From Przewalskia tangutica (lineage: Eukaryota; Streptophyta; Magnoliopsida; Solanales; Solanaceae), in the NCBI GenBank assembly GCA_029844215.1, contig CM056721.1, positions 58,631,815 to 58,695,814 on the forward strand: a DNA stretch of 64,000 nucleotides, read 5' to 3'. Position 1 is the first letter of the stretch. Each line of letters opens with the position of its first letter. The notes under the pieces are model-generated. The model saw only the letters and a program-made list of their open reading frames with translations. It was not told the DNA's origin and made no database searches. Made by a program: the position numbers and the translations under genes. Shown here in pieces: positions 47,903 through 58,298 of the stretch.

Positions 47903-50525
47903 TACTAGTAGTAGCAAGACAAGCTTAACACTTAGCCAAATTTTCAAGAATTTCAAGAACACTCACTAGGAGCTCTCGGGTTTGGCTAGCTCTCATTACA
48001 AAAATTTGTTTGTTGTCCATTTAGCTCCACACTTTAAACCAAGGTTCTTGAGTGTATTGTAAGTGTATCTCAATAGAAAAATCTTGGAAAAAGATAGTTT
48101 TCGTGTTAGTCGCAAGGTGAAAACCTAGTTGCTTTCTAGGTTTTATTTTGAAGTTTGAAGGAAAATTGTTGGTGTTGTTCTAAGGGTCTCAAGTGGCGGA
48201 TTGAAGTGTCTTGAAGAGACTCTAAGTTGCTAAGGAGCGACTTCGGATTTGGAGTTGGATTAAGATTCGTTGAGGTATAATCTTGTCTCTTAAAAGTATT
48301 ACAAGATTATATATATATTGTTGTTGTTAGCTTTACATGTTGCTAGCATGAAGTTGATATGTTGAAGTTTATAAGTATTATGGATTGCTTGTAGCCTTAA
48401 AATCCGAAATGTAATGTAAGCCATGTGAAGTTGGATTACAATTTGGTCGTTTACTAGAATCGTCGCATGTTACTTACTTGAAGATTATAGTAGTATAATC
48501 GATTGCGACTTGATATCATGTTATGCTAACAATTTGGATTGAAATGGAAATTGGATAAGAATTGGTATTGTTGTACTCAATATGGCCGAAATTGGACTAG
48601 TAGTTGTATTAGTTTGATATCTATTGTGGGGCGGAATTTTACACGTCTAGTAGGCGTGTAATCCCCTATTGTTGATTGCATTGATTGGGCCTTAAATATG
48701 GCGTGTTTGGTTATTGTATTCGGCATTGAAAAAGGTGGCAAAGTAAGTAGAAACAAAAGAGGTGATGTCCGATTTTCCGTAGAATTTAGAGACTTTACAC
48801 TTATAATATCCTACGTTTGAAGTAAGACGTTAATAGACGTATTGTGGATATTATAGGTTGACATACTATGGGCGGGACATTGTACTTGGCAAGTGGTTTG
48901 ACCCGAAGAAGTATGTAGAACTTTTCCTATCTTTTGAGCATGACTAGTTGCACGTATATAGTACGGTAGACGTACAAGACCTTGATATCCTTTACTAGTT
49001 TTATGAATAGACAATTTGGGTGAGTTAGGAGATTAACTCACTTCTTTGAAAGTATTAAGGATATCTTAAGTTTTATTAAAGTTAAGGGACTTGAAGAGTT
49101 TTAAAGTATGTGATACTTGTTTCGTTTTAAACGTATAAGTCCCTTGGATAGGAAATTGTACTTGACTAAGGTATAAAGTGAATATAACGACTTTATGGGA
49201 AGTTGGTTATATTAGCTTTATGGAAAGATAAATGACTTGATTTAAGGAAAGGCAACTTGATTTTAAGGCATCAATTGCCTAAGGTTTTATAAGAAAATGA
49301 GTCACTTGATTTAGAAACCTAACTTTAATTCTAAAGGTATTGTGACTTGCCTTGAAACGTAATTTCGACTTGATACTATGGTTAATAGTATCTTGGAAGT
49401 TTTATACTAAAAAGAGTCATTTGTTTTAAAGAGTAGAAGTATGTAGTACTTGGGTTAAATTCCCGGATTTTTATAAAAGATATGCTAGTGCCTTAAGTAA
49501 ACTAAAATGAGAGTGTATATGAATAAGAAGTTAGGGGGATTTCTTAACTTGCTTACTTTATGTATGATGGCCGGTTGAGATAGGGTAAGAGTATATCTGA
49601 GGGGTAAATTCCCAAGATAGTTATACCACCTTCTCCAGGGTAAGAGTATATCTGAGGGGTAAATCCCCAAGATAGTTATACCACCTGCTTCAGGGTAAGA
49701 GTATAATTGAGGGGTAAATCCCCAAGATAGTTATACCACCTGTTTCTGTGGATTTGCTACCCACGATGCGAGGAATACCTCATGCGAGTCCTTATGGGCT
49801 TATGCGGGTGAAATAGTCCCATGCGGGCGGATACAGCCTATGCGAGGAATACCTCATGCGGGTCCACACGACCTATGCGGGTGAAATAGTCCCAGGAGTA
49901 GGATTGCTTAATGATACTGTGGGTGGATGGTCCTGCTTTGACCGTGAGCTTCCTATTTTTATGTGTACGTATACTATTAGTTACTCTCATTGTTAGTAAG
50001 GCACTGTGTACTGTAATTTTATTATCATACATGTCTCCGGCTTTGTTTTAAACTTATGATGTAATTTACAATATTTTCCAGTTTTACATACTTAGTACAT
50101 ATTGTGTACTGACCCCCTTCCTCGGGGGCTGTGTTCATGCCGCATGTAGGGGTAAGCAGGTGGTGGATCCTCATTCTTAGGATTACTTATCAGACGTCAG
50201 AAGCTCCATTTCTCCGGAGGCTTGTCTTTTTGGTACAGTTTTTCCCTGATGTTGTAGATTTATGTACATTCAGGGGTATGGCGCGGCCCTGTCCCGCCAC
50301 TGTTGTTATTCTTACAGGTCTGTAGTCACATGTTGTGGTTTGGGGCTGTAAGAACTGAGTTGTACAGTTTTTCTTGGAGTATGCATATTTTATGGCGCGC
50401 CTTATCGCCAGCTTTGTGTTATTATTGTCTAAATGTTGTATGTTGTGTATGTTCCGCTGCTATTCTCTGATGTATACCTGAACGGTGCCCGTGTAGGCAC
50501 CGCCGCGCCCCGGTCGGTCGTGACA

Positions 50526-51734
50526 ATGACACTACAACGTCTAACAGTTTTGGGCAGTATTCGGCCAACAACAACTATAACAATCCGATAACTCTTTCCT
50601 TAATCCATTTTATTCCAATTCAAGTTCCAACACTTCTATATATGTCATACCAACTTATCAACAACCATATTACCTCCTTTTAATATGCGACGAGTATGGA
50701 TAACAACAACAATATAACCAACGAAACCAATGGCACAAAATTGCCTCAAATCGGCCAACAACATATCTATCACAAACACATCTTATTTTCCATTTCTTCC
50801 TTAACATAAATTCATCCCTTAAACATAACAATAAGTAATATCCAATTACTGTAAAGGAATAAGAATTATTACCTCATTTTTGTGCCAAAAATCGTCCAAA
50901 TCAGTCCGGGGGTATATGGTCTGCAGTTTTCGTTTCGCTCCACTTCTTCAAGTTCCAATCACATATATGTGACCCCTATGATCCTATACACAACGTCACT
51001 TTGTATTTCACTTCCAAAAAGTCGACGGAACCTTAGGATTTCACCCTCCTATATTCGGCCAGCCCATTATTCTTGGGGTTTAAGAGGTTATATTTGCTTA
51101 GCACTTCATTAGGGAGCTTAGTCTTGAGTTTGTGGATTTATCATCAAAAATTAAAGAATTTTTGGTCCATCAATGGAGCCCTTGGCCGAGAGCAACATGA
51201 AGAGGAGGGAGTGATATTTGGCTAAGTGTTGGCTAAGTCTTGCACTCCCTCTTGATATATAGATACATATCCAAGTAGCAAGACAAGTGGAGTGGGATCC
51301 ACATGACCCACTTGTCCACTTGTCTCAAAAATATCTAGCCAAGTCTTCCAAAAATATCTAAGTCAAGTCTTCCAAGACCAAGACAAGTGGGGGGGTGCCA
51401 CGTGTCACCCTCCAATTCGTCAAAAATTATCTCATGTCCAAAATATCAATATTTGGCCAAAATATCTCAATATCTTGTGGGCCCCACAAAATCGTAATTT
51501 TTTTCCGTGGGCCCCACATGACCAAATTCGGAACTTAAAATCCAAAATTCCAATTAAATCTATAAGTCCCAAATACCAAATTTGAGAACCAAATTCCAAT
51601 TAATAAACCTTTTCCTTCACAAATTCTCGATATTTTTCCTTAAGAAAAAGTAATCTTTCTTTCTTTCCAAAATTCAAATCTTCTTTCCATACGTACATTC
51701 TCATATCATTCCCTTGGAAATTACGGGGTGTAAC
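50526..51734 (-). repeat. 5' LTR of element G, outer segment
   Basis: Continues the G LTR after insert A and ends at 'ttacggggtgtaac' against copia DNA. 51420-51734 matches 1-317. CACGTG at 51399-51404 within ggtgccacgtgtcaccc. No coding sequence; the short open frame at 50882-51112 is LTR. Confidence 0.82.
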
Positions 51735-52397
51735 CGGTTGGTAGTCAGTGGCTATCGACAAAAGGAGGGTCTTGACTATTTTGACACGTACTCCCCGGTG
51801 TCTAGAATGACATCCATACGAGTATTCATTGCGATCGTTGCGTTGCGGGACCTTGAGATACATCAAATGGATGTCAAGACATCCTTCCTAAATGGTGATT
51901 TGGAAGAAGAAATCTATATGGATCAACCAAAGGGGTATGTGGTTCAAGGACAAGAGACGAAAGTCTATCGGCTTGTCAAGTCTCTGTACGAGCTGAAACA
52001 GGCCCCGAAGTAATGACACGAGAAATTTGATAGTACTCTACCGTCGAAGGGTTTCACCATTAATGAGTGTGACAAATATATCTATGTGAAAGGTAATGCT
52101 GATTTATTCATCATGATATGCCTCTACGTAGATGACATATTGATCACAGGGAGCAGTCCTAACTTTATCCTAGAGACTAAGAACATGTTGAAACAGTGTT
52201 TTGACATGAAGGATATGGGTATTGCAGATGTCATCTTAGGGATCAAGATCTCTAATATATCTGACGGACTAGTCTTATCTTAGTCTTACTACATCGAGGA
52301 TGTGTTGAGAATGTTTGAGATATTCGACAGTTCGTCGATGATGTCACTACTGGATGTAAATCAAAATCATGGTATGCCCATATGTCAGGAGCGATAT
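51735..52397 (+). pseudogene. Ty1/copia reverse transcriptase fragment, upstream part
   Basis: Copia-type RT (RVT_2 family). Reads RLVVSGYRQKEGLDYFDTYS, then EIHQMDVKTSFLNGDLEEEI, LVKSLYELKQAPK, two stops at 52011-52016 where the family has QWH, then MICLYVDDILITGSS (catalytic YVDD intact), a stop at 52281-52283 in LS-Q-SYY, and on to 52397, where element C interrupts it. The 5' part is cut off by G. All three stops can be derived from CAG or TGG by C-to-T or G-to-A changes. Oldest retrotransposon layer in the window. Confidence 0.93.
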
Positions 52398-55300
52398 TGT
52401 CACGACCCGATCCGGGGCCCGTGACTGGTGCCTTATCCGGGCACCCAAGTAGTCATACATCAGAGAAATCAGCGGAAAATAAAACAACCAAAATATGAAA
52501 CAGTATAAATAAGACACGCTTCGGAAAAGTTGCCTTCGCATATATGTATATAAGTACCCCAAAATGAACAGCGATATCCCAACCTTACAACAGTCTACAT
52601 GCACTCTAAGAGTTTAAAACAACAATGGCGACAGGCCCCGCCATACCCTGAATACAAATATCTACAACGACAGGGACCGTACCAAAATGCTAAGCCTCCG
52701 AGAAACGGAGCTTTCCAACGCCAAACGGTGATCCTAAGAACGGATCAACGTAGGAGTACCTTTACTGCAGATGAACGCAGCCCCAAGGAGGTCGCATAAC
52801 AGTACCAAGTATGTGAAACTGAAAATATTGAAAATGAAATCATAGTAGTCTATATAAAGCAGGAGACATGTATGAAAACCAAAACTACAGTTCACAATAA
52901 ATAAGCGATGTCAAGTCGTGACTCACGCCTCAAAGTCATCATAAAACCGCACGGTAGTAAGCACGAGGCATAGCCGACTACTAAAACCTACAAGCATAAC
53001 AAGCGTCAAATCAGATCATGAGATCTGTCTGCATCGTCACATGATCAAAGCCGCCACTCGCTCGCAGATCTAATGTGCGCGTCTAGCCCTCGAACTTCCG
53101 TAGCTCGCACGGGCCACCCAATGGCCCGCATGAGGTATTCCGCATCGAGGGTAGCTACTCCCGGCAGCCGCCCCGACTCGCCGTCCGCATGGCCACAAAG
53201 ACCGCATGACCACAAGGGCCGCATACTAACCTGGAACTCCCGTAGCTCCGCATAGGCCATACAGACCTGCATAAGGTATTCTCGAATAATAGGTCACTAG
53301 ACCCGCCTGAGTCTACCCCGCATCGGAGGGCAGCTTAACCCCCGGAATCATGAGTGATATAATATCAACATGACAGTTTTTATCGTTAAACAACCTAAGC
53401 ACAATAAGGGAAAACCCCTCTACACAAACATCACAAGATACTAACTCACGTAGCATCCTAACATGTTTACTTATCAAGTCAACAAGAAAGTATTACAAGA
53501 CTATCACAAATCAATACAATCAAGTTATTCACACAAGGTACTTTCTACATTATGCTAACAAGTTCGGGTTTTTAGCCCCAAAGTACTTCATGTATTACTC
53601 TTTTAAAAGATCCGTTTCTTTCACAAAAGTCACACAATACCCGTAGTATAAAAAATAGAGTGATTATCTTTTGAAGTAAATCAGAACACTTCTCTTGGTA
53701 AAATCAAGTAGCAACATTCTTTTCCCAACACTCAAGTTTGCCTAATTTCAATTACTCAAGTTTCTCATTTTCGAAAGGTTTCGTAGTCATAGTTAATTTT
53801 TTAAAACAATTTGAGAAACATATACCTTATGTGTGAGTAGGTTATTATTGTTCATAACAATCTTATTACAGCAGCCATGATCTAGGAAATATAATATCAT
53901 TTTGTCTCATCTTAGCTCCTATGCAGATGGAAGTTTCTACTGGTTTTAATAATACTTTATTAGTCAAAATATTTCCCTTTATTAGCGCTGCTGTGGTTTG
54001 TTCGACATTCATTCTGATCGGTAAAACATCATTCCTTTTGAAAACCAAAAATACTATTTACTCACGAATGAGGTTTCACACTTTTTAACAAAATTCATAT
54101 TAGTAATAAGTCAAGTCTCTTATTTCCTTAAATCAATAAATCGTTCTTTTTATCACTCTTAAGCCGTTATACCTAATTTCCCATAAAGCTAGTATAACTC
54201 TTAAGCTTTTAAAACCAAGTGTTACTCTTCTTTCAAAAAAAGTTTCTTAATTCTTTTGAACTACTTCAGATCCTTTTTATTCAGGCTTAAGTCAGAAGAC
54301 ATTGCCGTAATTATTATTCAGGCTTAAGTCCGAAGACATTGCCGTAATTATTATTCAGGCTTAAGTCCGAAGACATTGTCGTAATTATTATTCAGGCTTA
54401 AGTCCGAAGACATTGTCGTAATTATTATTCAGTTAACACACGTACGTCTACCGTACTATATACATATTCTTTAAAATATCATGCTCAAGAGGATAGGAAG
54501 AATCACATACCTTCTACGAAATCCACCGCCAAGTTGAATATGTCGCGCAGAGAATCGACCTATAATACCAACACGCCTATCAACGCTCAGATCAGATCGC
54601 ACAAAGCTCTAAGCGGAGGGTTTGCTATTCTATGGACATTTTGGCAGACTTCCTACCCGTGAGCTACTCAAGTTCATCAGGAAAACAGTCTATGTAAGTA
54701 CGATTCTATTATTCTTCTTTTAAACCCTTCAACTGTGATATCAGTTCAATTCTATTCTTTAATATCCTTCTAAGTATTTATACTAATTCCTATACTTCTA
54801 CAGTATGTATTCTCTAATTACAAAAGAGGGTTAGGATTATTTACCTCGGTAAGCCCAATAATATCCTAGATAAAAGTCGCGCCTGAGCAAGGTTTAGCTC
54901 CTAAGTTGTATGCTCCAGAGCTCTAAGAAAACCTGAAGTTCTTCACAACTTCTACTAAGGACTAAGGGGTTTGGGCTAGGTAATTTGGGCATTATAACAA
55001 TACTAGAAGGCAACTTTTCTACCAAGGAGGGGTAGATTTCGCTAGGCAGTGGGTAGCCTCGGCTAAGCTTCTCCAAAGGGGGTGTTTGGACGAAAAGGGC
55101 TCAAGGGAGAGGAGAGGATTTTCAAGACTTGGAAGGCTTTTGTGGATGAAGAACTCTTCATCACAAGAGGGGTATTTATAGGTCAAGACATGGCCAACCA
55201 ATGGCCAAGATGATGCCAAGTGCAAGGCAAGTGTAGGGTGAGGATTAGGGCAAGTGTCCTTGGCCAACTTGCACACAAAATATCCTACCAACTCCAAGAC

Positions 55301-55857
55301 AAAATTGGACAACCCAATCGGCCCTAAAGACGCCTCAAGTCCATCAATTGGAGGGTGACAAGTGTCGCCCTCCCGTTGGTCCAGAATGTTTCGTCTCTCG
55401 GAAAAATCCGCAAAAAATAGAAATGACATAGCCGGAATTTATCCTACGCGAGTTGTGTAAAACGTTTCGTCGAAAAACAACTCTAATCGGGTGTTGTACA
55501 CAGCGGAAATTCGCCAAGCCACCAGGGGTGACACGTGACGCCTCCTACTCGCCCAAAATATTTCATCTTCCAAAATATCCACCATGGCCAAAATCTCAAA
55601 ACAAAGTGGGCCCCACAAAACCAGAATTTCTCCTGGCCCCACGTGACCATTTCTCAAAATAAAATTCCATAATTCTCTAATATTCCAGAAGCCCGATACC
55701 AAACTGGGAATCCAATTCCCATTAACGAACCTTTCTCCTTCACAAAAACCGGAAACTTTTCCGTGGAAAAATCACCTCTTTCTTCCTTTCCAATTTCAAT
55801 GTCGTATTCTCGTACGTACGTCCTCGCATACATACCCTGGAACTACGGGGTATAACA
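52398..55857 (-). repeat. 3' LTR of element C
   Basis: 3460 bases. Inverted repeat (damaged) at about 52625-52641, 'gcatgaggtattccgc' modules 53125-53280, a 37-base array 54281-54434, TATA box 55173-55180, a first diverged palindrome near 55353 and CACGTG at 55532-55537. Paired with 58299-61786. Confidence 0.93.
54281..54434 (-). repeat. 37-base tandem repeat in C 3' LTR
   Basis: Four units of 'ttcaggcttaagtccgaag' plus 'acattgccgtaattatta', period 37 (ggc at 54284, 54321, 54358, 54395). Four units also at 60194-60347 in the partner LTR. Element D has only one unit-like stretch at the same place (18020, 24130). Confidence 0.93.
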
Positions 55858-56199
55858 TTCTCCCCTCCTTAGAAACATTCGTCCCGAATGTTCCTTCTAG
55901 GTCTCAAAACAAACAGGCGCCAGTATAGTCCTTACTGCTATACTTACGGAAACAACCATGCCACACCTGGCCACAACACAACAAGCGCACATACTTATCT
56001 CAAAGTCCACGAGGAATCACCTCAATCACAAAAGCTTCTACTCAAGGTCTAAAAAGATACTCCCTTCGCACCTACTCTTTACAAACTAAATGATCACACC
56101 TATGCCTGTATTACATGCTCGCTTCTTCCCTTACTCGTCGTACCCTTCTCGTATCCTCGAACTCTTTATCAAAACTTACCATGTTTCTGCATCGCTCCC
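55858..56199 (-). other. 3' non-coding interior of element C, with polypurine tract
   Basis: Polypurine tract at 55858-55871 (ttctcccctcctta on the plus strand), followed by 'gaaacattcgtcccgaatgttcc', an inverted repeat. No gene seen. Confidence 0.78.
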
Positions 56200-56670
56200 A
56201 CTGACTCTGAGCTGCCAATAACCTCTTCTGGATAAGCTCCACCCTATCCACGCCCTGCAGAACAAGTACGAACCAACTATCTGCACCTTGCTTACATCGA
56301 ATCAATCGATCGGCAATCTTACACTAGCGCTTATAAAAAGGCTCCAAACGGCGACACCCGAATCAAACGGTAGCTATATAATACATACTCAACAAGAGGC
56401 GAAGAGTCCTTACAATACCCCGAAATCCAACCACTTGCCCGAGGGTGAATGCGACACTGAGATTCACCTGAGTTCCTAACCTTGCCTGGTAACTCTTTCA
56501 GAAAAGAAACAGCCGTAACTTGGACTCCCCTGTCAGCCATAAGGTGAAGGTAGGCACCCCGTGTAGCCTTACAACCTTCTTGAAATAATCATCTCGCAAC
56601 TTACTACCGAGTACACGGTTTGACTAAAAGATAAGACGGGTTGACCCCATCGGCCCGACTACTGGTCGAA
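56200..56670 (-). pseudogene. Relic of integrase C-terminal half in element C
   Basis: The minus frame gives SPLVEYVLYSYRLIRVSPFG, which lines up with LPLVEFAYNNSYHSSIQMAP of E, and VDRVELIQKRLLAAQ, which lines up with VDKVKLIQERLL. DNA order follows 5210-5690. Frameshifts separate the pieces and no catalytic acid remains. Same relic as in D at 20085-20560. Confidence 0.78.
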
Positions 56671-57149
56671 CACATCCACGAACTCGTACAATGGTTAACT
56701 AAACCTGGGCCTAACACCCTCGTGACCCTAACACAAAGCGGGACCACCACAAACTGACCCCATCACCAAACAGTGGTCGACCCGCAACACGCCTCAACCC
56801 GACCCGCAACGCCAAGAAACACTAGCTCCCGATCCGGAACAATCTCACCAATCACGTTACGAAAACCTAGCGGTCTTCTAAGCTCAACTACCCTCTTTCG
56901 TTTCACAACACTCAGGGATTCATCCCATAAAAATATCTCACGTATATTATGCACTTTGATAAGGGTCAAACACGAAATAATTCTTTTACCAAAGATGGCC
57001 TCGCCTCTAAGGTCTCTACGTATATATTCTAAGGCTCACACTTTTTCTATCCCCCAATCTTTCCCGGTTAACTAATCATGATTCCTAATCACAGTTAACG
57101 CAATGCTATCTGAAAATAACACTTAAGATATTCGCTACACATATAAATC
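56671..57149 (-). other. Conserved non-coding block of element C
   Basis: Shares 'catccacgaactcgtacaat', 'ctaacaccctcgtgacccta' and 'ctctaaagggttaagg' with D, and parts with B and G. No convincing coding frame; open stretches at 56763-57075 lack family similarity. Confidence 0.65.
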
Positions 57150-58091
57150 TCTAAAGGGTTAAGGATATACCAGATCTACGCGACTTCCCCAGGTCGTCTA
57201 GTCGATCCCGCCTGCGCATACCGGGAAGGTGATGAACTATCCACCGATCCCGGCGTCGAGTCCCTACATCCCCGCCAACTCGTTGGACAATTTCTCGCAA
57301 ATGGCCCTGCTGGCCGCAAACATAACAAGTCGACGCAGCACGACACTCACGATGACATCGACCACAACGCCACACCGAAAGCGGTGGCCTCCTCTGGCTA
57401 ACACCCCTTCCTTTCCGCACCACTGAATCCGCAACTGATCTGGTAGGCTGAGTCTTCCTACTTGCATCCTTCCTCATAGAACATTCCCTCGTCATATGGC
57501 CCTGACGGCCGCAGGTAAAACAAGCACCGCAAAGACGCACTTCCCGATGACGCCACACCGCTGTGAACACCGAGGAAAATCAACCCCGCGAGGACACTCA
57601 TCGGGCGGAGGCGCATGTCTAATTCTGCCACGAGGCGGTTCGCCGAGAGTTACCAAATGATCCCCGCCAATCGGGCCCTCTTCTCACGATCTTGTTTAAT
57701 GGCCGATCTCTACCTCTCTCACCTCCGCACATAATCACAACGCAAGCTGGCTCGTTCTCGATCAAGAGCTACTCACAACCCTTCTTTAGATAAGCATCAA
57801 TATCCTTGGTATACCGGTACATAAAATACTCTGCCGCCAAGTCCTTGCTAGTAATGTGGCCGCCTCCTTCCAATCCATATTTTCGCTCCAAGTCGTGGAA
57901 CCGAAAGTCCGGATGTCATGGCCGCAGAGGAATCGCCGCCACGTACAAACTTTGCTTCTTGGCGGCGTCTCGTAACTCCTCGCACAAGCATCACCTCAGT
58001 GATGATTGGGCTGTGTGCTTCTAAATCTCTGAACTCCACTCGCAGCCTCCTACGCTTTGCCTTCTGGGCCCGAGTTACTGGCGCGAGGCAT
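57150..58091 (-). pseudogene. Gag of element C with two zinc knuckles
   Basis: ATG at 58091-58089 (MPRASNSGPEGKA, then stop). The middle is frameshifted, with faint similarity only (57780-57900 matches the D gag). The C-terminal part 57151-57570 is open: CFTCGRQGHMTREC is a perfect CX2CX4HX4C knuckle, and a second, CYVCGQQGHLRE, keeps three ligands and loses the last Cys to a one-base gap. The capsid centre WF..F..F is not recognisable. RNA-binding nucleocapsid in origin; broken now. Confidence 0.82.
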
Positions 58092-58283
58092 CACTGGTAA
58101 AGGAAAGGAATACGTTAGAGGGGTCCAACTTATAACACAGCTCTAAAGCACGATCTCAGAGTGAGAAGAATGGAAACCAATCCTAAATATCCTATAGCCT
58201 CCTGATTATTGGTGTGGTGCACAACACACCGATAATCAAGACTCTACTAGATACGGTCTGTAGACACTTTCCGAGGATTAACT

Positions 58284-58295
58284 GCTCTGATACCA
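58284..58295 (-). other. Primer-binding site of element C (tRNA-iMet)
   Basis: Perfect TGGTATCAGAGC on the minus strand, three bases from the LTR end at 58299. Confidence 0.92.
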
Positions 58296-58298
58296 CTT

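Larger units (their letters stand above)
39606..50525 (+). mobile_element. Element A: Tekay/Del-type Ty3/gypsy chromovirus, best preserved
   Basis: Plus-strand, 10.9 kb, with two complete LTRs (39606-42564 and 47562-50525), primer site, gag, protease, RT, RNase H, integrase, chromodomain-like tail and polypurine tract in the standard order. LTRs are very alike (one difference in 180 bases at 40321-40500 against 48275-48454), so it is the youngest visible insertion. It lies in the 5' LTR of G. Flanks ataaa and atgac do not form a clear target duplication. Every gene is frameshifted. Confidence 0.93.
47562..50525 (+). repeat. 3' LTR of element A
   Basis: 2964 bases, paired with 39606-42564. 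A perfect 18-base palindrome GGGTGACACGTGTCACCC lies at 47694-47711, TATATAA at 47896-47902, 54-base repeats 49575-49742, and the inverted repeat at 50280-50298. Ends CGTGACA. Confidence 0.95.
1..51734 (-). mobile_element. Element G: non-autonomous LTR retrotransposon, gag-less, split by inserts
   Basis: The outermost gypsy-type element on the minus strand. Its 3' LTR runs off the left edge of the window (1-317), its short interior is 318-1709, and its 5' LTR is in three pieces (1710-2774, 38066-39605, 50526-51734) split by elements E and A. The U3 end at 1-317 matches 51420-51734 closely, which pairs the two LTRs. The right end stops in a Ty1/copia reverse transcriptase gene. The left flank is outside the window, so the target duplication cannot be tested; at the right end the expected terminal base A of the LTR is missing or changed. 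Confidence 0.8.

Noticed and set aside
54281..54434. Regular repeats as a CRISPR array
   Set aside because: Units are head-to-tail with no unique spacers, lie in an LTR, and the DNA is plant.
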